Source: Acidobacteriota bacterium (lineage in GTDB: Bacteria > Acidobacteriota > Blastocatellia > RBC074). From it: a stretch of DNA of 64,000 nt. The notes below the pieces were generated by a model. That model was not told where the DNA came from, made no database searches, and was given only the letters and a program-made list of their open reading frames with translations. A program made the position numbers and the translations under genes. The stretch is taken from NCBI GenBank assembly GCA_018268995.1, contig JAFDVL010000002.1, forward strand, positions 59,415 to 123,414. Direction: 5' to 3'. This document shows, piece by piece, positions 1 through 7,565 of the stretch; positions within the stretch are counted from its first letter, which is position 1, and each line of letters starts with the position of its first letter.

Positions 1-1238
1 AGCTGTGGATCAGCATTGATCCACAGGCCGATTACGACCAGACGGTGGCGCGCATTCACGAAACGGTCAACGGCTATCCCGGTTTGTTCCGCGATGTGCT
101 GACGTATCTGAAAGAGCGCACGAAGGAAGTGCTGACCGGCACAGGCGCGAGCATCGTCGTTCGTCTCTACGGAGCAAACCTTGATGTTTTGCGCGCGAAA
201 GCCGCAGAGATTCAGACGACGATGAGCAGCGTGTCAGGCGTGACCAATCTCAAGCTGGAACAACAGGTGCTCGTGCCACAGATCGAAGCGCGCACCAAAC
301 CGGAAGCCCTGGCGCGGTTCGGTCTGACACCGGGCGATGTGCGCCGCGCAATGGCGACGTTCATCAAGGGGCTGAAAGTAGGCGAAGTTTATGACGAACA
401 GAAAGCCTACGATGTCGTGGTGTGGGGCAGTGATCGCGTGCGCACCGATCTGGAAGCATTGCGCGCGATTCACATCAACGTGCCGACGGGCGGCGGAGTA
501 CGGCTCGGCGATGTCGTAGAATTGCGTATCGCGCCGACACCAAACCTGGTGCAGCATGAAAATAATTCGCGTCGTCTGGATGTGACCTGCGATGTCAGCG
601 GACGCGATCTGGGCAGCACCGCGCGTGAGATCGAAGCGAAAGTGCGCACCCTGAATTTTGAGCGCGGCTATCACCCGGAATTTCTCGGCGAATTTGCGGC
701 GCGGCAAGAATCGCGCAATCGTCTGCTGGCGCTGGCGGGCTTGTCGTTGCTGGGCATCCTGATGCTGCTCTATGCCGATTTCAAAGCACTGCGGCTGACG
801 CTGCTGGTGTTTTTGACATTTCTTTTTGCCTTAGTGGGCGGCGTGGCGGGCGCGTTTGCCAGCGGTGGTGTGTTATCACTTGGCTCTCTGATCGGCTTTA
901 TCACGGTGCTGGGCATTGCCGCGCGCAACGGCATCATGCTGGTCAGTCATTATCGGCATCTCGAAGTTGAAGAGGGCCAGCCCTTTGATCTGAACCTGAT
1001 TCTGTGCGGCGCACAGGAACGACTGGCTCCAATTCTGATGACCGCCTCCGTGACGGCATTGGCGCTTGTCCCGATTGCACTGGGCGGTATGAAGCCGGGA
1101 CAGGAAATTGAATACCCGATGGCTGCCGTAATTCTCGGCGGGTTGGTTACTTCTACGCTGCTCAATTTGTTTCTGCTGCCGGCACTGTACTGGCGCTTTG
1201 GCAAAAGAGCCTCGCACGATCAGGAAGGAACGGAATGA
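1..1238 (+). CDS. CzcA/CusA-family heavy-metal RND efflux pump, C-terminal part (5' end outside window)
   Basis: The reading frame is open from base 3 (Leu-Trp-Ile-Ser-Ile-Asp-Pro-Gln) and runs to TGA at 1236-1238, so the start lies upstream of the window. About 410 residues remain: the second periplasmic porter/docking half, then the C-terminal membrane segments ([17 protein letters not shown] onward). The motif [12 protein letters not shown] is typical of the heavy-metal efflux branch of RND pumps, which are proton-driven inner-membrane parts of tripartite exporters. Metal specificity cannot be told from this half. The stop overlaps the next ATG by four bases (ATGA), so the PAP2 gene is probably co-translated. 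Confidence 0.9.
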   Translation, partial: LWISIDPQADYDQTVARIHETVNGYPGLFRDVLTYLKERTKEVLTGTGASIVVRLYGANLDVLRAKAAEIQTTMSSVSGVTNLKLEQQVLVPQIEARTKPEALARFGLTPGDVRRAMATFIKGLKVGEVYDEQKAYDVVVWGSDRVRTDLEALRAIHINVPTGGGVRLGDVVELRIAPTPNLVQHENNSRRLDVTCDVSGRDLGSTAREIEAKVRTLNFERGYHPEFLGEFAARQESRNRLLALAGLSLLGILMLLYADFKALRLTLLVFLTFLFALVGGVAGAFASGGVLSLGSLIGFITVLGIAARNGIMLVSHYRHLEVEEGQPFDLNLILCGAQERLAPILMTASVTALALVPIALGGMKPGQEIEYPMAAVILGGLVTSTLLNLFLLPALYWRFGKRASHDQEGTE

Positions 1239-2176
1239 AGAATATGGGAAGACTCTTATCCACCTTTCGGCTTGCTTTGTTATTGCTAGTGATTTGTGGA
1301 TCGCAACGTATTTACGCACAGCAGCCGGAAGCACCGGATGAGGAGAAACGCACGACGGAAACAGCGCAGACCCCATCACCTGCAACAACTGATCGGCGTG
1401 CGCGCGTGGAGCAACTGGAGAAGAATTTTTTCCGTGATCTGGCGCACGATCAGAAAGTGATCTGGACAAGCCCCTTGCGGTTGCAATCCACGCATTGGAA
1501 ATGGGTGCTGCCTCTGTTTGGCGGGACAACTGCCCTAATTGCTTCAGACAAAGGAACAACACACGAAGTCAGTGAACTGATCACTGGCAGTCCAACCAGT
1601 TTGCGCGCGAGTCGCTGGACATCTCGTGTGGGCGGAGCTACCGCAAACTTTGGCGTAGCGGGCGCGATTTACCTCGTCGGACGCTGGACGAATAATAATC
1701 GCCTGCGCGAGACGGGGCTACTGGCGACGGAAGCCGTCATGCACGCCGGGGTTGTGGTCAACTCCATCAAAATCGCAACCAATCGGCAGCGCCCGGAGCA
1801 GGGCGATGGCAAGGGCCGCTTCTGGTCAGGCGGCAAATCTTTTCCCTCAGGACACGCGGGAATGAGTTTTGCGCTGGCGACCGTCGTGGCGCAAGAATAC
1901 CGAGACAAACCACTGATCCGCTGGGGGGCATACGGGCTGGCAGCAGCCGTGAGTGCCTCGCGGGTAACAGGACTCAAGCATCATCCTTCGGATGTGGTGA
2001 TTGGTGGATTGATTGGCTATGGCATCGGCAGATACGTCTGGCGTTCGCATCAGCCCCGCAATGTTACGGGTGCTATGAAGGCGGAGCGTCCGCCAGCCAC
2101 TTGGCGACCTGTGATCGCACCGCAGATCAGCCGCGCGGCGGGGATGTATGGCGTGACGATGACGTGGAGTTTTTGA
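1235..2176 (+). CDS. PAP2-family acid phosphatase, exported or membrane-anchored
   Basis: 313 residues. An N-terminal hydrophobic segment (about residues 10-25) ending in an Ala-Gln site suggests a signal peptide. All three PAP2 phosphatase motifs are visible: KIATNRQRP (about 177-185), PSGH within [10 protein letters not shown], and [13 protein letters not shown] with the catalytic His. The family dephosphorylates lipid phosphates such as undecaprenyl pyrophosphate or phosphatidic acid. It overlaps the preceding RND pump gene by ATGA, a pairing that suggests co-expression but no clear mechanistic link. The gene ends convergently with arsC, 62 bp away; I see no convincing terminator between them. 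Confidence 0.88.
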   Translation: MKNMGRLLSTFRLALLLLVICGSQRIYAQQPEAPDEEKRTTETAQTPSPATTDRRARVEQLEKNFFRDLAHDQKVIWTSPLRLQSTHWKWVLPLFGGTTALIASDKGTTHEVSELITGSPTSLRASRWTSRVGGATANFGVAGAIYLVGRWTNNNRLRETGLLATEAVMHAGVVVNSIKIATNRQRPEQGDGKGRFWSGGKSFPSGHAGMSFALATVVAQEYRDKPLIRWGAYGLAAAVSASRVTGLKHHPSDVVIGGLIGYGIGRYVWRSHQPRNVTGAMKAERPPATWRPVIAPQISRAAGMYGVTMTWSF

Positions 2177-2238
2177 CAGCAGAACCAATGAGGGAAGAAT
2201 AGTTTAATCCCTGCCACAAAGTAGAATTCAATTTTTAA

Positions 2239-2664
2239 TTATAGGGTACGACCAATGAATCCTTTCATCCATTCGCGAATTTCATCTCGCACCCGACGAA
2301 ATACCGCAAGCGTTTCTTCAGGGCTTTTTGCGCCGGGGGCTGGTGGGTCTTCAAAACTATGATGAATGCGTTCGGCATTGCCGGGGAAAAAGGGACAGGT
2401 TTCTTTCGCATGATCACACACCGTGATGATGTAATCAAAATGTTGTGCGGTGAATTCATCGGCAGATTTTGAGCGATGACCGGAAATATCAATGCCGATT
2501 TCCTGCATGGCTTGAATGGCTTCGGGTCTAACAACGCTCGGCTTTACTCCGGCGCTTTCGACCGAAAACGCGCCGTTGCCATCGTGTTGCAGAATCCCTT
2601 CTGCCATTTGGCTCCGGGCAGAATTGCCGGTGCAAAGAATTAAAACGCGCTTGGGTGCGGTCAT
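2239..2664 (-). CDS. arsC: Arsenate reductase, thioredoxin-coupled low-molecular-weight phosphatase type
   Basis: 141 residues. The N-terminal P-loop LCTGNSARSQ carries the CX5R signature of the ArsC/LMW-phosphatase family, with downstream cysteines in VCDHAKETCPFFPG that form the disulfide relay. It reduces arsenate to arsenite in the cytoplasm. It is the last gene of the minus-strand ars operon, and its ATG overlaps the stop of the aquaporin gene upstream (2661-2664). Coupling of ArsC to an aquaglyceroporin fits a scheme in which arsenite formed inside leaves through the channel. Family assignment is firm; thioredoxin coupling is inferred from subfamily resemblance. Confidence 0.93.
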   Translation of the reverse strand: MTAPKRVLILCTGNSARSQMAEGILQHDGNGAFSVESAGVKPSVVRPEAIQAMQEIGIDISGHRSKSADEFTAQHFDYIITVCDHAKETCPFFPGNAERIHHSFEDPPAPGAKSPEETLAVFRRVRDEIREWMKGFIGRTL

Positions 2665-3389
2665 TCAATCATTCCTTTCGAGAAGATTTCAGCGCCTTCG
2701 CCTGTGCGCTGTTCGTGGACGTTTTTTGTTTCGGCTTTATCAACCAACAACCAACGAAACAGAATCGTTGCGGCAGCGCCTCCCAACAATTGCCCCAGAA
2801 TAAATCCGGGCGCATCAACCGGGCGAATTCCGGCAAAGGTGTCGCTCATCATTCGCGCCAGTGTAACAGCGGGATTAGCAAACGAAGTTGAAGCCGTAAA
2901 CCAGTACGCGGCGGTGATGTACGCGGCAACTGCAAAGGGAACAGCATTCGGCTTTTTCTTGGTACAACTAAAAATCACCGCCAGTAATCCGAAGGTAGCG
3001 ACAAATTCACTAAACATCTGCGCGCTTCCGGCCCGAACGTGTTGAGAAACAGAAAACAGTGGCTCACTAAACATCAAGTGCGCCACTGCTACACCGATAA
3101 AGGCCCCGCTCATTTGTGCCAAAAGATAAGCGGGAACGTCGCGCCACTTGAGACTGCCGGTCGTCGCTTCGGCTAACGTGACGACGGGGTTAAAATGCGC
3201 GCCGGAAATGCTCTCAAAGGTGAGGATGAGCGCAACGAGTGCCGCGCCTGTTGCCAGTGTATTCGCCAGTAACGCAATCGCTACATTTCCACCCGCCAAG
3301 CGGTCGCCCATTATTCCTGAACCGATCACCGTCGCTAATAATAACGCTGTCCCCAATGCTTCGGTGGTCGTTCGTCGTGCCAAATTCAT
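2661..3389 (-). CDS. aqpS: MIP-family aquaglyceroporin, probable arsenite channel (AqpS-like)
   Basis: 242 residues with about six hydrophobic segments and the two half-helix motifs of aquaporins: HFNPVVTLAEA (NPV) near residue 67 and FANPAVTLAR (NPA) near residue 171. The family conducts small neutral solutes; AqpS-type members in ars operons are known to let As(OH)3 flow out after ArsC reduction. Start ATG 3389 has GAGG seven bases upstream. It sits between an exported orphan and arsC, overlapping arsC by four bases. No ArsB or Acr3 pump is visible in the window, so this may be the only arsenite exit in this operon. Confidence 0.9.
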   Translation of the reverse strand: MNLARRTTTEALGTALLLATVIGSGIMGDRLAGGNVAIALLANTLATGAALVALILTFESISGAHFNPVVTLAEATTGSLKWRDVPAYLLAQMSGAFIGVAVAHLMFSEPLFSVSQHVRAGSAQMFSEFVATFGLLAVIFSCTKKKPNAVPFAVAAYITAAYWFTASTSFANPAVTLARMMSDTFAGIRPVDAPGFILGQLLGGAAATILFRWLLVDKAETKNVHEQRTGEGAEIFSKGMIE

Positions 3390-3417
3390 TGGTATGCCTC
3401 AAACGAAAAAATTACTT

Positions 3418-3798
3418 TCAGGTGGTATCGCTGGCCGCGCGGGTTTGTACTTTGAATTTGCCTTTTTCCAAGCAAGTAAACGATGTGACTTCATCGCCTT
3501 GTTTTTTGTTCTTGTAATCGGCAAAAACCCAGCGTGCGCGTAAGGTCTGACTGTAGACACGCACATCAACCGCATTGCTACCTGTGACCTTGAGCCGCAG
3601 CGTTGTCCCTTTCTGGTTGGTGCATTGGCCCGCCACTGCTGAGACTTCGATTAACTCCACTTGATTCGATTCCATTTTTACCTGGTCGTTTTGTTTTTTG
3701 TTCGTATCTTGTGCAAATGATTGCCAGCCGTTGGCAGGGCAGAAACCCAACACACACGCAAAGGATAAGAGGCGCATGAAGGTCATGGAAAGTTTCAT
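3418..3798 (-). CDS. Exported protein of unknown function in the ars operon
   Basis: 126 residues from ATG 3798, chosen because AAGGAG lies eight bases upstream; an in-frame ATG at 3804 is too close to that site. The N-terminus (MKLSMTFMRLLSFACVLGFC) followed by SFAQ looks like a signal peptide. The mature part is mostly beta-prone with two cysteines (AGQC and FTC) about 70 residues apart, possibly a disulfide. I recognise no family. Position between arsN2 and the arsenite channel suggests a periplasmic role linked to arsenic, but that is inference from context only. Confidence 0.7.
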   Translation of the reverse strand: MKLSMTFMRLLSFACVLGFCPANGWQSFAQDTNKKQNDQVKMESNQVELIEVSAVAGQCTNQKGTTLRLKVTGSNAVDVRVYSQTLRARWVFADYKNKKQGDEVTSFTCLEKGKFKVQTRAASDTT

Positions 3799-3830
3799 TG
3801 TCATAGCTCCTTGTCGGTAAATGAGGGTGA

Positions 3831-4292
3831 TTACTTTGCCCGTTGTAATTTCAGTTTCATCAACACCGCCGATGAACAAGGGGGCAGATTCCATTCCGGG
3901 GAATGCTGAAGTCGTTGGTTGTATCTCCAACGTTTGGCTTCTTGAAAACCGAAGTTCTTGGCAAAAAACTCTTGGGCGCTCGTCGTCAGTAGTAAGACTT
4001 CACTGATGCTCTTCTCTCTTGCTTCACTCAAGAGAGAGAACACAAGACGGGTTCCAATCTTTGCCCCTTGATAATCAGGATGGACAGCGGCAGAGCGCAA
4101 TAAACCGAGTTGCCCGTGCTGCTCTAATCCGACACAGCCGACAATCTTTCCGGTATAGGTCTTGGCCACTAAAAAGCTAGGAAGATATTCTGTCACTCCT
4201 TCAGATGGCAGATTCACCACCTGAAGAAGTGACAGAATTTCATCAAGCGATAACGGAATAGCTTGCGTGATGATAATCAGCGGCTCGTTCAT
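3831..4292 (-). CDS. arsN2: GNAT-family acetyltransferase, ArsN2-like
   Basis: 153 residues from ATG 4292, two bases after the arsI stop; the longer open frame upstream is just arsI in another phase. The GNAT acetyl-CoA loop is seen in VHPDYQGAKIGTRLV (Q/RxxGxG/A type), followed by FFAKNFGFQE, a common GNAT C-terminal pattern. ArsN proteins acetylate toxic organoarsenicals or related compounds; ArsN2 is commonly encoded in ars operons beside arsC and arsI. The substrate is not visible from sequence. The initiation region lacks a strong ribosome site, so translation is probably coupled to arsI. Confidence 0.85.
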   Translation of the reverse strand: MNEPLIIITQAIPLSLDEILSLLQVVNLPSEGVTEYLPSFLVAKTYTGKIVGCVGLEQHGQLGLLRSAAVHPDYQGAKIGTRLVFSLLSEAREKSISEVLLLTTSAQEFFAKNFGFQEAKRWRYNQRLQHSPEWNLPPCSSAVLMKLKLQRAK

Positions 4293-4294
4293 AT

Positions 4295-4747
4295 CTAACG
4301 ACAGATGCCGACAAGCTGATTCGTGGATGTTACACAGCAAGAGCTTTGTTCGGCGGTTTCTGGCAACTGGTCTTCGAGCACAACAAACGCCTCCCACGCA
4401 TTGCCGTCCGGGTCCGCTACCCACGTTTTATCTTGCACGGCATAACAGCAGGTCGTGTTTATTTCATCTTTCGTGGTGAGTCCGGCATCTTGCCAGCGTT
4501 CGCGTAACGCTAAAACGTCTTCGGTAGCGCCGACCTGTAAACCAAGGTGAGAAAGCGCGCCGCGTTCTTTTACTGGTGCTTCATTGAGCGCGAGATTCAA
4601 CGGCGGGTTTTGCACGTCGAATTTGGCGTACCCGGTGCGCACCTTTAAGGGTTCAATGCCGAGCATTTTCTTGTAGAATTCGATGCTGGCAGTAACATTT
4701 TGCACATTCAACGAAATGTGCGGCTTCAAAACAGTGACTTGATTCAT
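4295..4747 (-). CDS. arsI: ArsI-type C-As lyase (vicinal-oxygen-chelate dioxygenase)
   Basis: 150 residues from ATG 4747, preceded by AAGGAG at normal spacing. It shows the ArsI hallmarks: a vicinal Cys-Cys in TCCYAVQDK that binds trivalent organoarsenicals, and the three metal-ligand positions of VOC enzymes (His in KPHISL, His in LSHLGLQ, Glu in WEAFVV). ArsI cleaves the carbon-arsenic bond of methylarsenite and aromatic arsenicals using Fe(II) and O2, releasing arsenite. The C-terminal tail has an extra CC pair (EQSSCCV). It is the first gene of the minus-strand ars operon, controlled by the operator-bearing gap toward arsR. Confidence 0.93.
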   Translation of the reverse strand: MNQVTVLKPHISLNVQNVTASIEFYKKMLGIEPLKVRTGYAKFDVQNPPLNLALNEAPVKERGALSHLGLQVGATEDVLALRERWQDAGLTTKDEINTTCCYAVQDKTWVADPDGNAWEAFVVLEDQLPETAEQSSCCVTSTNQLVGICR

Positions 4748-4762
4748 AGTGTTCTCCTTATT

Positions 4763-4784
4763 CATATTCGATGAATCGAATATG
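4763..4784. promoter_or_regulatory. ArsR-type operator O1 (perfect inverted repeat)
   Basis: Two 10-bp arms, CATATTCGAT and ATCGAATATG, are perfectly complementary around a GA spacer. The site covers the expected transcription start and early leader of the arsI operon promoter (-35 at 4814-4819, -10 at 4791-4796). Dyads of this size with an ATTCG core are typical ArsR operators. The position just downstream of the -10 fits repression by blocking the polymerase. Confidence 0.8.
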
Positions 4785-4790
4785 GAAGGC

Positions 4791-4819
4791 ACGATACAGC
4801 AAGAAAATATATTCGTCAA
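4791..4819 (-). promoter_or_regulatory. Sigma-70-type promoter of the arsI operon
   Basis: Read on the minus strand: TTGACG (4819-4814), 17-bp spacer, TATCGT (4796-4791). It points toward arsI at 4747. Its -35 lies inside the second operator-like repeat, O2. Confidence 0.6.
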
Positions 4820-4828
4820 ATCAAATAC
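4809..4828. promoter_or_regulatory. Second, degenerate ArsR operator O2
   Basis: The 20 bases match O1 at 15 of 20 positions when aligned at ATATTCG. Starts of the two sites are 45 bp apart. O2 overlaps the -35 of the arsI promoter and lies just upstream of the arsR -10, so one dimer here could repress both divergent promoters. The match was counted by eye. Confidence 0.6.
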
Positions 4829-4837
4829 GTTCTGTGC

Positions 4838-4843
4838 TACTAT
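4838..4843 (+). promoter_or_regulatory. Extended -10 of arsR, implying a near-leaderless mRNA
   Basis: TGC-TACTAT is an extended -10 (TGn plus hexamer). The arsR ATG at 4853 begins only nine bases after it, so transcription should start at or within a few bases of the ATG. No Shine-Dalgarno sequence precedes the ATG. Confidence 0.55.
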
Positions 4844-4852
4844 TTTTTTGTT

Positions 4853-5254
4853 ATGGGGAAAACAACTGACTTTGAGATGGAACGGTTCTTTCTGGCGTTG
4901 TCGGACAGAACGCGGCTTCGGATTCTAAACCTCATCGGGGATGATGAGATTTGCGTGTGTTTCTTTGTCGAGGTGTTAGATGAACTACAGCCGAAAATCT
5001 CGCGGCACTTAGGCGTGCTGCGTGAATTGGGGATTGTCTCAGCGCGCAAAGATGGCAAATGGATGCACTATCGAATTGATACCCCGAAGTATCCGCACGC
5101 GGCGCGAATGCTTGAGGATGTGAGAGCGTGGCTCAAGGACGATAAAGAGATGCAACGTGACCGGGCGCGGCTGGTGAAAGTCTGCTGTTCTTCCTGCCTT
5201 CCTCCAGCGCTCAATGGTGCGCCGCTTCCGGCGAGTGTCGTAGCAGTACGATAA
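4853..5254 (+). CDS. arsR: ArsR/SmtB-family arsenic-responsive repressor
   Basis: 133 residues with a winged-helix core: ALSDRTRLRILNLI, recognition region LQPKISRHLGVLRELGIVSARKDGKW, and the metalloid-sensing cysteine pair in EICVCFFVEVL, matching the classic ELCVCDL site in the DNA-binding helix. A further CCSSC cluster near the C-terminus (about 117-121) may add a ligand or a second site. It represses the divergent ars operon and itself until arsenite or a trivalent organoarsenical binds. The intergenic region carries two candidate operators. It is followed after 16 bp by the mer promoter but is regulated separately. Confidence 0.93.
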   Translation: MGKTTDFEMERFFLALSDRTRLRILNLIGDDEICVCFFVEVLDELQPKISRHLGVLRELGIVSARKDGKWMHYRIDTPKYPHAARMLEDVRAWLKDDKEMQRDRARLVKVCCSSCLPPALNGAPLPASVVAVR

Positions 5255-5270
5255 AGCCCTTTCTTACCGC

Positions 5271-5302
5271 TTGACTCTGGACTCGAGTCCAGAGTGTACA
5301 AT
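5271..5302 (+). promoter_or_regulatory. MerR-family promoter/operator of the mercury operon
   Basis: TTGACT at 5271-5276 and TACAAT at 5297-5302 are separated by 20 bp, the over-long spacer that MerR activators correct by distorting DNA. A perfect 22-bp palindrome fills the spacer (5274-5295, half-site ACTCTGGACTC). From memory it differs from the E. coli zntA (ZntR) operator only at two central positions. The merR ATG at 5310 coincides with the predicted start of transcription, so the mRNA is probably leaderless. Confidence 0.85.
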
Positions 5303-5309
5303 TTTAATT

Positions 5310-5747
5310 ATGAGGTCAGAAACGCTTCGCATTGGTGAACTAGCGACGCGCTCCGGCGTGAGCATTGACACAGTGCGCTATTACGAACGGCGCAACCTCT
5401 TGCCGCGCGCTGTCCGTTCAGCAGGAGGATTCAGGCTTTTTCCTTGTGAGTCGGTCGAGCGCGTTCGGTTCATCAAACAAGCGCAAGAACTTGGGCTTTC
5501 ACTGGATGAGATTCGCAGGTTGCTGACTACTGGCGGTGTGCAGGAGTGTCAGCGCGTGCGCGACATCCTGCGCGCTAAACTTACGGAACTGGATGAGCGA
5601 ATGAAGATGATGCGCTCCTTTCGGCGCACGCTCTCACAGCACTTAACCGCGTGTGAAAAGGAACTGAACGAACGCGGCGGCAAAGCGCAATGCCCGGTGC
5701 TGGTCAATCTCGCGCACCCACAGCCAAAAAAGGATGTGAAACGATGA
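5310..5747 (+). CDS. merR: MerR-family mercury/heavy-metal-responsive activator
   Basis: 145 residues from ATG 5310; an in-frame ATG at 5271 overlaps the -35 and cannot be used. The winged helix is seen in RIGELATRSGVSIDTVRYYERRNLLP, then a dimerisation helix. Three cysteines, Cys80, Cys115 and Cys128, correspond to the MerR mercury triad (Cys79/114/123 in Bacillus numbering), the last displaced by a slightly longer loop. This favours Hg(II), although the operator resembles ZntR/PbrR sites. It is the first gene of the operon it should activate and overlaps merTP by ATGA. Confidence 0.88.
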   Translation: MRSETLRIGELATRSGVSIDTVRYYERRNLLPRAVRSAGGFRLFPCESVERVRFIKQAQELGLSLDEIRRLLTTGGVQECQRVRDILRAKLTELDERMKMMRSFRRTLSQHLTACEKELNERGGKAQCPVLVNLAHPQPKKDVKR

Positions 5748-6340
5748 AGTCAGAAAAATTTGCTCTCAGTGGCGCAGTAGCGGCGGCCTTTGGTGCGGGT
5801 CTTTGTTGTATCGGCCCCATACTGTTCGCGCTCTTCGGACTGGGCGCATTCGGCGCGGCCTCCGTCTTTGAATCCCTGCGTCCTTATCTTCTGACGGTCG
5901 CGGTTCTCGCTTTAGCCTTTGGATTCTATCGCGTTTATTTTCGGCGCGAACAGTGTGCGCCCGATGAAGCGTGCGCGACCAAACCCATTAACAAAGTGAA
6001 TCGTGCAGCTCTCTGGGTGGCGTTGGTTGCGGTCGTTGCCTTTGCACTCTCTCCCTATTACGTGGGTTATCTAGCGGCGGCGGTCGTGCGCCAGAAACCT
6101 GCTGTCCCCCTTGCGGCGGCTCCGGCAACCGCACTTGAGACCATCACCATTGAAGTTGAAGGGATGACGTGTGAAAGCTGCGAAGTGCCAATTAAAGCGG
6201 CGCTGGATAAGACTTCCGGCGTGCGCACGGCTGAGGTCAGTTACAAAAACGGCAATGCTCGCATTCTATACGACCCGGCACAAACAAACCTCGACCAGAT
6301 CAAAAGTGCGATTACTTCCACCGGCTACAAGGCAAAGTAA
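5744..6340 (+). CDS. merTP: MerT-MerP fusion: mercuric ion transporter with C-terminal HMA domain
   Basis: 198 residues from ATG 5744, overlapping the merR stop. Three hydrophobic segments (about 6-35, 48-66, 88-110) match MerT: a vicinal CC in the first segment (GLCCIGP), and a Cys pair in the loop after the second (EQCAPDEAC). A C-terminal HMA domain (about 133-198) carries GMTCESC, the MerP Hg(II) site. In mer systems MerP passes Hg(II) to MerT, which moves it into the cytoplasm. The HMA here has two ordinary cysteines, in contrast to the UGA-containing HMA protein two genes downstream. Confidence 0.9.
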   Translation: MKSEKFALSGAVAAAFGAGLCCIGPILFALFGLGAFGAASVFESLRPYLLTVAVLALAFGFYRVYFRREQCAPDEACATKPINKVNRAALWVALVAVVAFALSPYYVGYLAAAVVRQKPAVPLAAAPATALETITIEVEGMTCESCEVPIKAALDKTSGVRTAEVSYKNGNARILYDPAQTNLDQIKSAITSTGYKAK

Positions 6341-6344
6341 AATT

Positions 6345-6824
6345 ATGAGTGAGTGTTGTTGCCCTCCGAAACCAGTCTCTAGTGCAACGGCTCCGCTCTG
6401 CGCTCAATGCGGCACGAAAGGGCGTAGCGTTGACCGATGCACCGTAATTCACCACGTCAAAAGCGAATTGCTTTCGCAGGTGGGTGAAGACGAATATCGG
6501 TTTTGTGCGGCTCCGGCCTGTGCGGTGGTGTATTACAACGCTTGTGGGGTAGTGTTTACTGTCAAGGATGTGCGTGACCTTGTGACCGCAAAGGCAAGCG
6601 GTGATGCGCGCCCACTCTGTTATTGCTTTGGTTTCACCGAAGGCGACATTCGCCGCGAGATCGCGCAAACAGGTGCAACAACAGTTCCGGCGCAAATCAG
6701 TGCATTTATCAAAGCGCAGCTTTGCGCCTGTGAGGTTCGCAATCCATCGGGCGCGTGTTGTCTGGGCGAAGTGAACAAGGCGGCGCAACGACTTTCAGAG
6801 AAAGGAAAACCAGAATATGCGTAG
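6345..6824 (+). CDS. CopZ-like [2Fe-2S] metallochaperone
   Basis: 159 residues from ATG 6345, four bases after the merTP stop. Cysteine-rich: an N-terminal MSECCCPP and CAQCG region, then CTVIHHV and CAAPAC (zinc-type binding), and a C-terminal BFD-like [2Fe-2S] set in LCYCFGFTEGDI and CACEVRNPSGACC. This resembles the N-terminal half of Archaeoglobus CopZ, a zinc and [2Fe-2S] protein that can reduce metal ions. In a mer operon it may supply electrons or hand on metal in the cytoplasm (inference). No signal peptide. It overlaps the next gene by eight bases. Confidence 0.82.
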   Translation: MSECCCPPKPVSSATAPLCAQCGTKGRSVDRCTVIHHVKSELLSQVGEDEYRFCAAPACAVVYYNACGVVFTVKDVRDLVTAKASGDARPLCYCFGFTEGDIRREIAQTGATTVPAQISAFIKAQLCACEVRNPSGACCLGEVNKAAQRLSEKGKPEYA

Positions 6825-7533
6825 AAGAGATTTTACCAGTGGGCTGTTGGCTGCGCCGCTTTTGATGTTTAGCGCGGTGAAGGTGCGAGCCGAAGAGAAA
6901 ACTATTGTTTTAAGCGTCGGGGGGATGACCTGAGATGGCTGCGCCCGTTCGGTCGAACGAGTCTTGAAAGAAACTGATGGGGTGATAGATGCCAAGGTGA
7001 GCTATCCGAACGCGGAAGCGTGGATTAAGTACGATGATCAGAAAGTCACTGTCACCAAACTGCGCGAAGTTATTAACAGCACTGGCTTCAAGGCTGGAAA
7101 AGTGAAAGAGGACGCTCATCCGGCGGCTGTGTTTAAGCTGCCAGACCTTGACGGGAAACAGATCAATTCGGCGGATTTGAAAGGCAGCATCATCGTGCTG
7201 GATTTCTGGGCGACGTGGTGCAGCCCTTGTCTGGCGGAAATTCCCACCTTCAATGCGCTTCACGCGAAGTATGCGACTCGCGGCGTCAAAGTGATCGGGA
7301 TCGCCGTGCAATCAGGCTGGGCCAAGGACATCAAACCTTATCGTGACAAACACAAGATCGCCTACGCGACCCTCATCGGCGATGATGAGATTGTCGAGAA
7401 ATACGGCGTACTCGGTTTTCCGACGACTTACATTCTCGACAAGGACTTCAGGGTTCACAGAAAATTCACCGGCAAGCTACCTGACCGAAAAGAACTGGAA
7501 CGCGAGATTGAATCCCTGCTCGCTGCTCAATGA
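6817..7533 (+). CDS. Probable selenoprotein: exported HMA (MerP-like) domain fused to TlpA-like thioredoxin, Sec39
   Basis: The frame from ATG 6817 to TGA 7531-7533 gives 238 residues if TGA at 6931-6933 is read as selenocysteine. The codon replaces the first Cys of the HMA motif, giving G-M-T-U-D-G-C (Sec39, Cys42). Upstream lies an RRRDF Tat-like signal peptide; downstream the HMA fold continues (VIDAKVSYPNAEAWIKYDD), then a redoxin domain with WCSPC (Cys135/Cys138). Similarity on both sides of the UGA is continuous, and a SECIS-like hairpin follows it. Expected role: periplasmic Hg(II) capture by a Se/S pair, possibly kept reduced by the fused thioredoxin. A nonsense mutation is the alternative, less likely given the neighbouring MerB. 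Confidence 0.85.
6946..6959 (+). promoter_or_regulatory. Bacterial SECIS-like hairpin after UGA 6931
   Basis: CGTTC-GGTC-GAACG: five perfect pairs and a GGUC loop. Seventeen bases separate the UGA from the loop. GGCU (6937-6940) and AGUC (6960-6963) can form a lower stem with a 5' bulge. E. coli fdhF SECIS also presents GGUC to SelB. Confidence 0.75.
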
Positions 7534-7565
7534 AGCGAGCCACACGAACAGAAAGGAACACCGCA

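Noticed and set aside
22..1238. Start of the first RND gene at GTG 45.
   Set aside because: The frame is open to the left edge and the preceding residues match the family, so the gene is cut by the window.
2177..2238. AGGGA/TCCCT repeat as terminator between the PAP2 and arsC genes.
   Set aside because: Five-base arms with a long loop are too weak to call.
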